DNA from: Pseudomonadota bacterium
Lineage (GTDB): Bacteria; Pseudomonadota; Gammaproteobacteria; Acidiferrobacterales; UBA6901
Length of the DNA stretch: 39,014 nucleotides
Direction of reading: 5' to 3'
NCBI GenBank assembly: GCA_027364845.1
Contig: DAHXOO010000021.1
Location: 1 to 39,014 of the forward strand
This document shows positions 1 through 7,559 of this stretch, piece after piece. Made by a program: the position numbers and the translations under genes. The notes below the pieces were generated by a model, which saw only the letters and a list, made by a program, of their open reading frames with translations, was not told the origin of the DNA and made no database searches. The first letter of the stretch is position 1, and each line of letters begins with the position of its first letter.

Positions 1-187
1 CCTGCGAAGACTGGACCGATTGGATGCCGCTACAATGGTCAAGGAGATGGACGTGCCGGGCTTTGATTTTCACCCCCTACACGGCAGGCCGCAGCGCTAC
101 TCCGTGCACGTCAATGGACCCTGGTGCCTCACCTTTGAGTTCATTGGGGGAGACGCGTTGCGCGTGGACCTCGAGCAGTACCACTAA
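1..187 (+). CDS. higB: HigB/RelE-type toxin, C-terminal part (cut by window start)
   Basis: An open frame entering from the left edge (codons in phase with base 2) gives 61 residues ending in LRVDLEQYH and a TAA at 185-187. It contains PLHGRPQRYSVHVNGPWCL and TFEFIGGDALRVDL, the conserved end of the HigB family of ribosome-dependent mRNA interferases (killer proteins), which are about 90-100 residues long, so roughly the first third is missing. The antitoxin-like gene begins 13 bases after the stop, the usual toxin-first HigBA order. In known systems the toxin cleaves mRNA on translating ribosomes and is neutralised by HigA. Activity cannot be judged without the N-terminus. Confidence 0.8.
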   Translation, partial: LRRLDRLDAATMVKEMDVPGFDFHPLHGRPQRYSVHVNGPWCLTFEFIGGDALRVDLEQYH

Positions 188-200
188 CTGGAGAATCGCC

Positions 201-509
201 ATGACCGAGTTCGCCGCAAGGCGCAATCCAAAGCGCTGCCCTACCCATCCGGGCGTGCTGCTGCGCGAGGATATTCTGCCGGCGCTGAAACTGAGCAAGA
301 CCGCGGTTGCGGAGGCGCTCGGCATTTCCCGTCAGCACCTGTATGACATCCTGCGCGAACGCAAGCCGGTATCTGCCGAGGTCGCGGTCCGCCTCGGCGC
401 AGCCTTCGGGAATGGCCCCGACGTGTGGCTGCGCATGCAGGCCGCCTATGACGCCTGGCACGCCGAACGCAAGGTCGACGTGAGCAGGGTACCACGTCTC
501 GTGGCATAG
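201..509 (+). CDS. higA: HigA-type antitoxin, XRE-family DNA-binding protein
   Basis: A 102-residue protein beginning MTEFAARRNPKRCPTHPG. It has the HigA signature HPGVLLREDILPALKLS, followed by a helix-turn-helix (AVAEALGISRQHLYDILRER, about residues 34-53) and the typical PVSAEVAVRLGAAFGNGPDVWLRMQ segment. HigA proteins bind and neutralise HigB and repress their own operon. The ATG at 201 is preceded by ggag about 7 bases upstream and follows the toxin stop by 13 bases. An upstream extension of the same frame to base 24 only overlaps the toxin gene and is not credible. The gene is intact. Confidence 0.88.
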   Translation: MTEFAARRNPKRCPTHPGVLLREDILPALKLSKTAVAEALGISRQHLYDILRERKPVSAEVAVRLGAAFGNGPDVWLRMQAAYDAWHAERKVDVSRVPRLVA

Positions 510-532
510 ACGCTGGAAGCGTTTGCCGAGCA

Positions 533-700
533 TTGGCTAAAAGAAGAAGGGGGCAATGGCTCCGTCTGCTACTGGCCTCTGGAACAGACATCCGGGCGCT
601 GCGGTTGTTGCCCGGTCATCGCAGCCTGCAAACGACCATGATTTATAAATGTGATCGAGTAGGCGCAGAACGTCCTGGACCGTTCGACAGCCTCTTAATC
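533..700 (+). pseudogene. Remnant of a tyrosine recombinase (integron-integrase-like C-terminus)
   Basis: The plus frame through 533-700 encodes LLASGTDIRALRLLPGHRSL, then QTTMIYKCDR and GAERPGPFDSLL. This matches the end of tyrosine recombinases, with the catalytic box II GH and the nucleophilic Tyr in TTMIY. The tail resembles integron integrases, whose ends read roughly NRGGRGVRSPxD. Nothing upstream supplies the N-terminal domain, the first catalytic Arg or the HxxR motif; higA occupies that space. The frame runs on to 817 without further similarity. It is a fragment with no expected activity. Identity as IntI rather than a Xer-like or phage integrase is inferred from about 40 residues. 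Confidence 0.6.
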
Positions 701-1078
701 GTGATTTCCGATACTATCCCTGGAAGAAAGAGTCCCTCCGATCTCTGTGTGTGCGGGTCAGCGACCGCTTTTGAACATGAAGCAGGCTCGGCACGTGTAC
801 GTCGCGAATGGCAGTAAAGGCCGAGGAAGCGACGGTTGGGAGCACAGTAGACCGGTTCTCGGCCAACTCGGACCGGAACCCGCTGTCCGCAAAGGCCGAG
901 CTGTGCGCACCGGCCATTTGGCAGCGAGCAGCGCAAACCAGTCCTTCGACTGGCAACACGGGCAGAAAGACAAGGGACAGCGGTTGGCCACGGGCGAACG
1001 CTCACGTATCCTCACTCTAATCGGTCAGTCGGAACCAGATGCCCTGTGCCAAGGCCCGGCCTGTGGCAGCATAGCCCA
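701..1078. other. Region without recognisable gene
   Basis: Several overlapping frames on both strands stay open here, the longest on the minus strand at 643-1005, but all are low-complexity, Arg/Ser/Pro-rich shadow frames with no family motif. No RNA gene or convincing promoter was recognised. It may be decayed sequence between the recombinase remnant and the DUF2127 gene. Confidence 0.4.
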
Positions 1079-1496
1079 ATGCGTGCAACCGCTAATAGAT
1101 TCCTCAGCGAAAGGACGATCCACTTCGCCTTTCGGGTGACCCTCTGGGTCAAGGGCCTTTTCGCGCTCACGGAGATTGCGGGTGGCGTGGCCGCGTTCTT
1201 CGTCAGACGGCAATTCCTCGTGGGTGTCGCGAGCGCGATCACCCAGGGGGAGCTCGCCGAAGACCCGCATGACCTCATCGCGAATTTCCTCCTTCACTCC
1301 GCGGCGCACCTCTCGATCAGCACGCAGCAATTCACGGCGTACTATCTCCTAAGCCATGGTCTCGTGAAGCTCTGGCTCATAGTCGGACTCCTGCGGGAGC
1401 GGCTTTGGTACTACCCCACGGCGCTCGTCGTCTTCGGCCTCTTCATCCTTTATCAACTGTACCGCTTCGACTCGACTCATTCCCCGTGGCTCCTAC
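1079..1496 (+). pseudogene. DUF2127 membrane protein, 5' part, interrupted by the insertion sequence
   Basis: Reading from ATG 1079 (MRATANRFLSERTIHFAFRV) gives a multi-spanning membrane protein with segments WVKGLFALTEIAGGVAAFF, FTAYYLLSHGLVKLWLIVGL and PTALVVFGLFILYQLYRF. The pattern LSHGLVKLWLIVGLLRERLWYYP followed by YQLYRFDSTHSPWLL is that of the DUF2127 family, whose function is unknown and whose proteins are about 160-170 residues. The frame reaches the left inverted repeat of the insertion sequence and then runs 100 bases into it as foreign residues. Deleting the element and one 4-bp target copy rejoins this part to 3504-3589 and restores a 167-residue protein. An upstream in-frame ATG at 1046 is possible but less family-like. 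Confidence 0.82.
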
Positions 1497-1516
1497 CCCA
1501 ACTTAGCGGATTCACC
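1497..1516 (+). repeat. Left terminal inverted repeat of the insertion sequence
   Basis: The 20 bases cccaacttagcggattcacc are the exact reverse complement of 3480-3499. The base before it is the last of the target copy ctac. Confidence 0.93.
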
Positions 1517-1648
1517 TCCCATTTCTCGGATGTGGCGCCAGAATTCTGTTATCGATCAACGATCGGAATGGGGATAAGGGGGCAAAACCCGCTGTAGTGC
1601 AGACCTTGCCTATTTTCTTTGCGGGTGGGGCGCGGATAATGAGGAACC

Positions 1649-3424
1649 ATGTTTCTGCGCGCCACCACACGCAAGAAGGATGGTAAGGAACACCGGTATT
1701 GGAGCATCGTCGAGAATCGACGGCTCGCCGGGGGCCGCGTGCTGCAACGCCATGTGCTCTATCTGGGCGAGATCAATTCCTCGCAGGAGCGGGCATGGCG
1801 CAAATCCATTGAGGTATTCGATGAACACGCTGGGGATACGCGCACGCTGTCGCTGTTCCCGGAGGATCGCTGTGAAGGACTCGTGTCAGACACATCGATC
1901 GTGCGACTGCGGTTGTCGGAGCTTTCTCTGCGGCGCCCGCGACAGTGGGGCGCATGCTGGCTTGCGTTGAAGCTGTGGCAGGAACTGGAACTTGATGACT
2001 TCTGGGCGGCGCGCCTTCCGAAAACCCGCAAGGGTACACGCTTCGATCAGGTGCTGTTCGTGTTGGTGACCTATCGGCTGCTCTCTCCGGGTAGCGAGTG
2101 GCGGTTACATCGGCAATGGTTTGAGCGCAGCGCGTTGTGCGACCTGCTCGGTGCTGACGAGAGCCTCGCCGACATCCACAAACTCTATGCCTGTCATGAC
2201 CTGCTGCTCGCCCACAAGACGGCGCTGTTTGATCACCTGGTGCGGCGCTGGCGCGATCTCTTTCATGTCACGTTCGATGTACTGCTCTACGATCTCACCA
2301 GCACTTACTTCGAATCCCATCCGCCGTTTGGCGAGGACGACAAGCGCCGATACGGCTACTCGCGCGATCACCGCAGTGACTGCGTGCAGATTGTCATTGC
2401 GCTAGTGGTCACGCCCGAAGGTTTGCCGCTGGCCTACGAGGTCCTGCCTGGCAATACGGCCGACAGTACGACATTGCGGGGATTTCTGGACGCCATCGAA
2501 CGTCAGTATGGCAAGGCGCGTCGGGTGTGGTGCATGGACCGTGGAGTGCCCACCGAAGAGACGCTCTCTTACATGCGGGTCGCCGATCCTCCCGTGCACT
2601 ACCTGGTCGGCACACCCAAGGGCCGGCTGTCAAAACTCGAGCAGGATCTGCTCGCGAGACCTTGGCATGAGGTTCGCCCGGGGGTGCAGGTCAAGCTGCT
2701 GCCGCAGGACAACGAGATGTACGTATTCGCACAGAGTCATGACCGCATCGCCAAAGAGCGCGCGATGCGCAAGCGCCAATTGAAGGCGCTCTGGGTGCGG
2801 CTCAAGCAGCTCGGCGCCATGACACTCACCCACAAAGAACTGCTGATGAAGCTCGGTGCCGCACGCAGCCGATATCCCGCGGGCTGGCGCCTGATCGATG
2901 TCGTGGCACATGACAGCGATCCGGCCTTTACCTACCGCCTCGATCGCGACAAGCTCCGACAAGTGCGCCGTCGCGAGGGGCGCTATCTGCTGCGCACCAA
3001 TCTTGTCGGTCATGATCCTGCCGAACTCTGGCGCCACTACATCCAGCTCGTCCAGGTCGAAGAGGCCTTCAAAAACCTCAAAGGGGATCTGGCAATCCGC
3101 CCGATTTACCACCAGGACGCGCAGCGCATCGAGGCGCATGTCTTCATCGCTTTCCTGAGCTATTGCCTGCATACCACGCTGGCGCAAAAGCTGAAACCTC
3201 ACGCGGGCGGCCTGACCCCGCGGAGCGTGCTCGATACCTTTGCGGCCGTGCAGATGCTCGATGTCCATATCCCCACCACCGACGGCCGTCAGATCGTGCT
3301 CACACGTACCACCGAACCCGAATCTAAGCTGCAGCTACTGCTCGATCGGCTGCATCTGCAATGGCCGCCGCAACCGCCACCGAAAATCACCCGCGCCCAG
3401 GCCCAGACCGCAACCGCCGTGTAG
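1649..3424 (+). CDS. IS1634-family DDE transposase
   Basis: A 591-residue protein starting at ATG 1649, with gagg about 6 bases upstream. Family features are the N-terminus MFLRATTRKKDGKEHRYWSI with VENRRLAGGRVLQRHVLYLG, and an acidic-triad layout. The first Asp is in LLYDLTSTYFE (about residue 212), the second in VWCMDRGVPTEE (about 297), and the Glu lies in VEEAFKNLKGDLAIRP (about 475), followed by the long helix HVFIAFLSYCLHTTL. Length is as expected for IS1634-type transposases of the IS4 superfamily. No frameshift or stop was seen, so the enzyme should be able to mobilise the element. It ends 75 bases before the right inverted repeat. Confidence 0.92.
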   Translation: MFLRATTRKKDGKEHRYWSIVENRRLAGGRVLQRHVLYLGEINSSQERAWRKSIEVFDEHAGDTRTLSLFPEDRCEGLVSDTSIVRLRLSELSLRRPRQWGACWLALKLWQELELDDFWAARLPKTRKGTRFDQVLFVLVTYRLLSPGSEWRLHRQWFERSALCDLLGADESLADIHKLYACHDLLLAHKTALFDHLVRRWRDLFHVTFDVLLYDLTSTYFESHPPFGEDDKRRYGYSRDHRSDCVQIVIALVVTPEGLPLAYEVLPGNTADSTTLRGFLDAIERQYGKARRVWCMDRGVPTEETLSYMRVADPPVHYLVGTPKGRLSKLEQDLLARPWHEVRPGVQVKLLPQDNEMYVFAQSHDRIAKERAMRKRQLKALWVRLKQLGAMTLTHKELLMKLGAARSRYPAGWRLIDVVAHDSDPAFTYRLDRDKLRQVRRREGRYLLRTNLVGHDPAELWRHYIQLVQVEEAFKNLKGDLAIRPIYHQDAQRIEAHVFIAFLSYCLHTTLAQKLKPHAGGLTPRSVLDTFAAVQMLDVHIPTTDGRQIVLTRTTEPESKLQLLLDRLHLQWPPQPPPKITRAQAQTATAV

Positions 3425-3479
3425 TGCAGACCTTCGGGGTCGTCATCTTTATAAATCAACAGGTTGTCAGTTTTACAGG

Positions 3480-3499
3480 GGTGAATCCGCTAAGTTGGG
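3480..3499 (-). repeat. Right terminal inverted repeat of the insertion sequence
   Basis: ggtgaatccgctaagttggg is the perfect complement of 1497-1516. It is followed immediately by the second target-site copy ctac at 3500-3503. Confidence 0.93.
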
Positions 3500-3589
3500 C
3501 TACTCATCACCGTGGTCGATCTTGTGGTGATCGCCCTCACGTGGCACGAGTACCGCTTTCTCGGTCGGACGCTTGGCCGTCCGGGATAG
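3500..3589 (+). pseudogene. DUF2127 membrane protein, 3' fragment beyond the insertion sequence
   Basis: Starting after the target duplication, bases 3504-3589 continue the interrupted DUF2127 gene. Base 1496 plus 3504-3505 forms the joining Leu codon. The restored tail reads LLLITVVDLVVIALTW, then HEYRFLGRTLGRPG and a TAG at 3587-3589. A hydrophobic last helix ending in TWHEYR is the standard end of DUF2127 proteins. With no start codon of its own, this piece is probably not translated. Confidence 0.85.
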
Positions 3590-4264
3590 GAACCCCAAGG
3601 GGAGAACGGCGAGAGGACACGGCAACAAAAATCCGGCCGGCGGCTCGGGTCAGCGCAACGGTATGGGAATGTTGCTGAAGCCGCGAGACTTTTCTTGCCC
3701 CAATTGAATATCGATTTTCTCGCCGATAGTGGACTGACTCATGCCATGGCGTGGCCCGGTTGCCAGCTGCGGATCGGTGCTGTCATATGCCGAGGACGAA
3801 CGCAACGGTCGCTCGGATCCCGTGCTGCATCAATGTCCACAACCTGGGTGATACCGGTGATTCGACTGAGTCATCGTCAACGGCAGCACTGGCCGAATTG
3901 CTCGCGTAGACCATGATGTTGAGTTGCGCGGGAATTTGATCCGATGTTTGTAGTGGTTATTGACCCAGAAAATGCTTCTGTAACGTATTGAACCGATGAA
4001 TGGATCAAGCAGGTTGTGTGGTCCGCCCGGGATGCAAAAAGGGTCGAGTTGTGGGGTCATTCCTATCTGCAAATCAACAGTTATGGTTAAGATTGCAAAT
4101 TGGCTGCTCAAAATACTTTATATACCCGATGTCTCGATCAACGTTTGAAGAAAAAATGGGGGCTGAGCGGATATAATGTTCGCGATCGTCTGATCGTGCA
4201 CCCCGAGTCCATGCTTGAGTTCATCGAGCTTGCGCTTAAGCGACATTTCCCCGGTCACAACGCA
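3590..4264. other. Region without recognisable gene
   Basis: This stretch contains only short open frames. One at 4100-4309 (TTG start, 69 residues, containing DRLIVHPESMLEFIELALKR) looks somewhat protein-like but matches no family I know and overlaps the end of the cytochrome gene on the other strand. Local AT content rises around 3930-4150. No RNA gene, repeat or clear terminator was seen. Confidence 0.4.
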
Positions 4265-4783
4265 TCAGTTCTTCACCTGTTGCCACACAGATTCAGCCGA
4301 TGGTGGTAACGTATTCATATTCTTTAGAAAGAGCGCCACCGTCCAAATCTGCTGATCCGTTAGGGCACTCTTGAACGACGGCATCCCAGTTAACCGAATG
4401 CCGTGCTTGATCTTCCAGAAGGAATACCCCGGCGGGTCATCCTCGACGCCATCGCTCGCAAGTTGCGGCGGCCGTGGGTATTCGCCTTTCGCAACTGGAG
4501 AGGCCGATGCGGTGCCCCGCGATGTACCGTGGCATATAGCGCAATGATTCGCAAAAATGTGCACCCCGGCGATCAGATCGGCGGTCGTCAGCGGGACCGG
4601 ATCAGGAACCTTGGGTGCCTCCTTACGTAGTGTTGCGCGCAGAGAGGTACGCGCCATCCACAGCTCAAGCCGACTCGGTGTCCCATCTGCATTTGCCGGT
4701 ATCATCCCGCTCTGCAACACAAAGTAACCGCCGATAAGCAGTACGACGATCGTTGCCAGTACTCCAGCCAGAAAATTTTTCAT
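4265..4783 (-). CDS. Membrane-anchored mono-haem cytochrome c
   Basis: A 172-residue protein starting at the ATG on the minus strand at 4783. It is preceded by gaggaaagg, a good ribosome site, which is why this start is preferred to one 12 codons upstream. An uncleaved signal anchor (NFLAGVLATIVVLLIGGYFV, residues 3-22) leads to a periplasmic domain with one haem site CAICH (Cys81, Cys84, His85). A likely axial Met is Met134 in LTGMPSFKS. The fold resembles small class I cytochromes found as electron carriers or as subunits of oxidases and dehydrogenases. No partner enzyme lies beside it: neighbours are insertion-sequence debris, so its electron donor and acceptor are unknown. Confidence 0.85.
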   Translation of the reverse strand: MKNFLAGVLATIVVLLIGGYFVLQSGMIPANADGTPSRLELWMARTSLRATLRKEAPKVPDPVPLTTADLIAGVHIFANHCAICHGTSRGTASASPVAKGEYPRPPQLASDGVEDDPPGYSFWKIKHGIRLTGMPSFKSALTDQQIWTVALFLKNMNTLPPSAESVWQQVKN

Positions 4784-5300
4784 GCCTTTCCTCGTAGTGG
4801 CTTTTTGTGGACATGACATCAGTTATCAATTTGTCGTTTTGGAGCAGCCAGCATCCAAGGTCCTGACATCGCGAACCTTGGTCGTGGAGAACAGCCTTGA
4901 TCGATCATAATGCCGAGTGTCTATTGCATCAATAGAGAAAGTCCATCGGTCAGTGCGTTCAGGAGATCGATGCGGTGGATTTTTCAAAATGCTTGTTGGC
5001 CCTGAGCTGCTGGAGATGACCGAGGTACAAGTGCCATTGGCACAGATAGCCTATTTCCCCGTGGGCCCAGAAGATAGCTTTATTTCAGCGGCGGGCAAAC
5101 GGCTGGAGCCGATTCTGACCCATTATGTGAGATGTTGCGAATTGGTGGAGACCAACCGGTGTATTGCCACCCGAGTACCAGAATCCGCGCCAACGGTTGG
5201 TCAACACAAGCGGTAGCGCCATAGGTTCCATGTGGAGATTTTACTCATTCATCCTGGCGTCCACGATGCAAAACTGTGCAGGCCAAACTCTTCAATGCGG
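4784..5300. other. Region without recognised gene; one unidentified open frame
   Basis: A plus-strand frame at 4917-5216 (99 codons, MSIASIEKVHRSVRSGDRCG) contains fairly protein-like stretches such as FFKMLVGPELLEMTEVQVPL and KRLEPILTHYVRCCELVE. I recognise no family and saw no good ribosome site. It may be a fragment of a larger gene broken when the neighbouring IS630 copy arrived. The cytochrome promoter should lie near 4784-4870 on the minus strand, but no convincing boxes were found. Confidence 0.35.
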
Positions 5301-6125
5301 CATGATAGCATTTCCGCGCGGCGCACGCGCTGTAGAGTTTGGCAATGCATCGGTCGTATGGATGAGTCAGCACTAGGCGGCGCGCGATGAAGTCGGACTC
5401 GATCTTGGCGAACCACAGTTCAACTTGGTTGAGTCAGGATGAATAGGTCGGCGGACAGTGCATATGAACGTTGGGATGTGCGCTGAGAAGGGCCTCGACC
5501 TGTTGGGTCGAGTGGGCCGACAGGTTGTCGGCGATGACATGGATCTACTTGCGGCGCAGCTGATGGGCCGCGATGTCGGTCAGGAAGGCCGCGAACTCGG
5601 CCGAGGTGCGGTGCGTGGCGGTTTTGCCCAGCGCCTCACCGGTCTTGGTGTTGAAAGCCGCATACAGCGACAGTGTGCCGTGCCGGGCGGACTCGAATCC
5701 GTGACGTTCAGCGTGTCTTCGCGACAGCGGGAGCATGGGTCCTTGCGATCCAGCGCCTGGATCGCCGTCTTTTCGTCCACGCTGAACACCACAACGTTTT
5801 GCGGGGCATTCAGATACAGCCCGATCACGTCCGCAGCCCTGGCTTCGAAATCCGGATCGTTGAAGGCCAGATACCCTTTTGAGGCGATGCGGCTTGATGC
5901 CGTGCTTGGCCCAGATGCGCGCCACCGTCATGTACGAGACCTCTCCACCCGATTCTGCCGCCAGTTTGCGTGACGACCAATCTGTCAGCACGGCTTGTGC
6001 TTGGTGGTGCGGGCCAATACCGGCGCCTCAATCCGGTCGGTCACTTTTATATAGCGTTCGCGGCCGTTGTGACGGGCGAACAGCCCGGCTAATCGGTCCC
6101 TCTCGAAGCGTTTGTTCCAGTTTCT
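5300..6125 (-). pseudogene. Degenerate IS630-family transposase
   Basis: Read on the minus strand from about 6125, the pieces follow IS630 transposase order but lie in different frames. They are NKRFERDRLAGLFARHNGRE with VTDRIEAPVLARTTKHKP, then DWSSRKLAAESGGEVSYMTV and ARIWAKHGIKPHRLKR. Next come DVIGLYLNAPQNVVVFSVDE and KTAIQALDRKDP, then SLYAAFNTKTGEALGKT, IHVIADNLSAHSTQQVEALL, NVHMHCPPTYSS and LNQVELWFAKIESDFIARR. There are frameshifts near 5985, 5875 and 5720. Two in-frame stops occur, one before IHVIADN and one replacing the Trp of SSWLNQ. The N-terminal helix-turn-helix is missing and no terminal repeats were found, so this copy is dead. Confidence 0.85.
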
Positions 6126-6234
6126 ATCGTGGCCCGTGAACCGCTGGATCAGTGCCATGTTCCGTCTATTCCGCCCGCAACTGACGTGGCTGTTGAAGGG
6201 GTGCGATGCCGCGATCGATGTCTGGGCACGCAAT

Positions 6235-6629
6235 CATCAGGGGGCGTGCGCATTCGAGGACCGAGTGCTGAATATCACCAGCCGCATGTCGATCTCGGTA
6301 TCGACGCAGGTTGCCGCAGTGAGTGAGGCGCTTGTGTCACCGGACGGAGACTCGAGACCCCGGGCAGGATGACTGCGACCCAATCCTGACTGTCCTGCTG
6401 TCGAAGATCGAGGCGCCGTGGTTGCCGCGTGACATTGGGAACGCTGCCGGTTCGCTGCGCTTCCGGCTCCTGCCAAAGTGTCTTCCGCCTTTCGAGTCCC
6501 TGGCTCCCGCAGCGCCACTGGGGAGAATGCAAGGGTGAATCGATACCGAACGGTAAGCCGTTGCCGTCGGAGAAGAATCGCTGTGGTCAGCCGTGCGCCG
6601 CATTCGGCAAAAAACACTGCATTGACCAC
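6235..6629. other. Region without recognisable gene
   Basis: Several frames up to 130 codons stay open on both strands, but their translations are Arg/Ser/Pro-rich and match no family. No RNA gene or insertion-sequence end was recognised. The right end of the stretch merges into the regulatory region of the MarR gene. Confidence 0.35.
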
Positions 6630-6654
6630 ATTGTTTGATGTACAATTGTTTGAT
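6630..6654. promoter_or_regulatory. Candidate MarR operator: dyad plus 10-bp direct repeat
   Basis: attgt at 6630-6634 and acaat at 6642-6646 form a dyad with a 7-bp spacer. The 10-mer attgtttgat occurs at 6630-6639 and again at 6645-6654. A good -10-like tacaat lies at 6641-6646, inside the dyad. MarR proteins typically bind such AT-rich palindromes over their own promoter, so autoregulation of the adjacent gene is a reasonable inference. No binding evidence is available. Confidence 0.45.
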
Positions 6655-6689
6655 TACGAACTTGTTTGGCGGATGAAGGGCGGGCGAAG

Positions 6690-7199
6690 ATGGTTAAGAG
6701 ATCGACTCAAAATTCTGAGAGATCGGGTATAGGCCCGGGCAAGGCGGGAGGCCACGAGAACCAGGAACAGTTTATCGGTGTCCTGCGGGGATTGGCAGAG
6801 GCCTTCCATGCGTTTTCCGCCTATTCCGCCAGCCACATCCGGGAGATGAATCTGACACCGGCGCAATTTGACATTATCGCTACGCTCGGCAACACAGCCG
6901 GTATGCCGTTTAACCAGCTTGCCAATAAGACCCTGATTACCAAGGGAACTCTGACCGGCATCATTGATCGACTCGAGGCAAAAGGTCTGGTGCGCCGTGA
7001 GGTACCTGCAGGCGACCGCCGCAGTTTCCGCGCGGTGCTGACACCGGCGGGTGAAGCACTTTTTTCCGAGGTTTTCCCGACCCATGTCGCCTATCTCCGG
7101 CGGGCCTTCGTGGGTGTCCAGCCGGGCGAAATGGAGCTGATCATCCGCCTGCTGCGTCAGCTGCAGAGCCGGTTCCAGGGTGCCCAGAATTCGCAATAG
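6690..7199 (+). CDS. MarR-family transcriptional regulator
   Basis: A protein of about 169 residues with the MarR winged-helix fold. The segment LTPAQFDIIATLGNTAGMPF leads into the helix-turn-helix NQLANKTLITKGTLTGIIDR. The wing follows as LEAKGLVRREVPAGDRRSFR with AVLTPAGEALF, including the conserved DRR. Flanking helices supply the dimer interface. ATG 6690 (MVKRSTQN) is chosen; a TTG at 6666 in the same frame would add eight residues. Such proteins usually act as repressors released by small ligands or oxidants; this one has no Cys, so thiol-based sensing is unlikely. It lies just upstream of, and in the same direction as, the CDGSH-YceI operon and probably controls it. Confidence 0.88.
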   Translation: MVKRSTQNSERSGIGPGKAGGHENQEQFIGVLRGLAEAFHAFSAYSASHIREMNLTPAQFDIIATLGNTAGMPFNQLANKTLITKGTLTGIIDRLEAKGLVRREVPAGDRRSFRAVLTPAGEALFSEVFPTHVAYLRRAFVGVQPGEMELIIRLLRQLQSRFQGAQNSQ

Positions 7200-7202
7200 C
7201 AA

Positions 7203-7255
7203 ATAGTTTGCATAAGAACGAATTCCGTGCTACAACTAGTACGTATTGAAACTAT
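7203..7255. promoter_or_regulatory. Promoter/operator region of the CDGSH-YceI operon
   Basis: A candidate sigma70 promoter is ttgcat (7208-7213), 17 bases, then tacaac (7231-7236). It is bracketed by the inverted arms atagttt (7203-7209) and aaactat (7249-7255). The atagttt arm resembles the attgttt repeats upstream of marR, suggesting the same regulator acts here. All of this is pattern-based. Confidence 0.4.
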
Positions 7256-7296
7256 CCTGAAGCAAATTAACAGAGCGTGATATCGAGGAGGTTGTT

Positions 7297-7524
7297 GTGG
7301 ACACGAAGCCGTATGTGCTGAACCTGGAACCTGGCAGCTATTACTTCTGTGCTTGCGGGCGTTCAACGAATCTGCCGTACTGTGATGGCTCGCACAAGGG
7401 CAGTGCAGTGGAACCCTTCGCCGTTGTTCTGCCGGAATCAAGGAGCGTCGCGATCTGTGCCTGTGGCCAATCGGCCACACGACCGTTTTGCGACGGGAGC
7501 CATAACGCCCAATCGGGCGGGTAA
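7297..7524 (+). CDS. CDGSH-type iron-sulfur protein with two CDGSH motifs
   Basis: A 75-residue protein starting at GTG 7297, with a strong ribosome site gaggagg at 7285-7291. It carries two zinc-finger-CDGSH repeats, FCACGRSTNLPYCDGSHKG (residues 16-34) and ICACGQSATRPFCDGSHNA (residues 53-71). Each has the Cys-x-Cys ... Cys-Asp-Gly-Ser-His set that binds one redox-active, acid-labile [2Fe-2S] cluster through three Cys and one His. Tandem small CDGSH proteins are common in bacteria; roles in redox sensing or cluster transfer are proposed but mostly unproven. It is the first gene after marR, and yceI follows by 35 bases, so they are probably co-transcribed. Confidence 0.9.
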   Translation: MDTKPYVLNLEPGSYYFCACGRSTNLPYCDGSHKGSAVEPFAVVLPESRSVAICACGQSATRPFCDGSHNAQSGG

Positions 7525-7559
7525 TTTTATTTTCCAACCTGGATCATAGGAGGCTTACG

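Larger units (their letters stand above)
1497..3499 (+). mobile_element. Complete IS1634-type insertion sequence, about 2.0 kb
   Basis: The element is bounded by perfect 20-bp inverted repeats, cccaacttagcggattcacc at 1497-1516 and its complement at 3480-3499. It is flanked by the 4-bp direct repeat ctac (1493-1496 and 3500-3503). It carries one intact 591-codon DDE transposase gene on the plus strand. The ends were fixed independently because excision at these points reconstitutes the interrupted DUF2127 frame. The intact transposase, perfect repeats and surviving target duplication point to a recent insertion. The family is inferred from transposase length and motifs; ISfinder comparison would name the element. 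Confidence 0.9.

Noticed and set aside
643-1005. Long overlapping frames on both strands between the recombinase remnant and the DUF2127 gene
   Set aside because: No family motif, poor starts and Arg/Ser/Pro-rich translations typical of shadow frames in GC-rich DNA.
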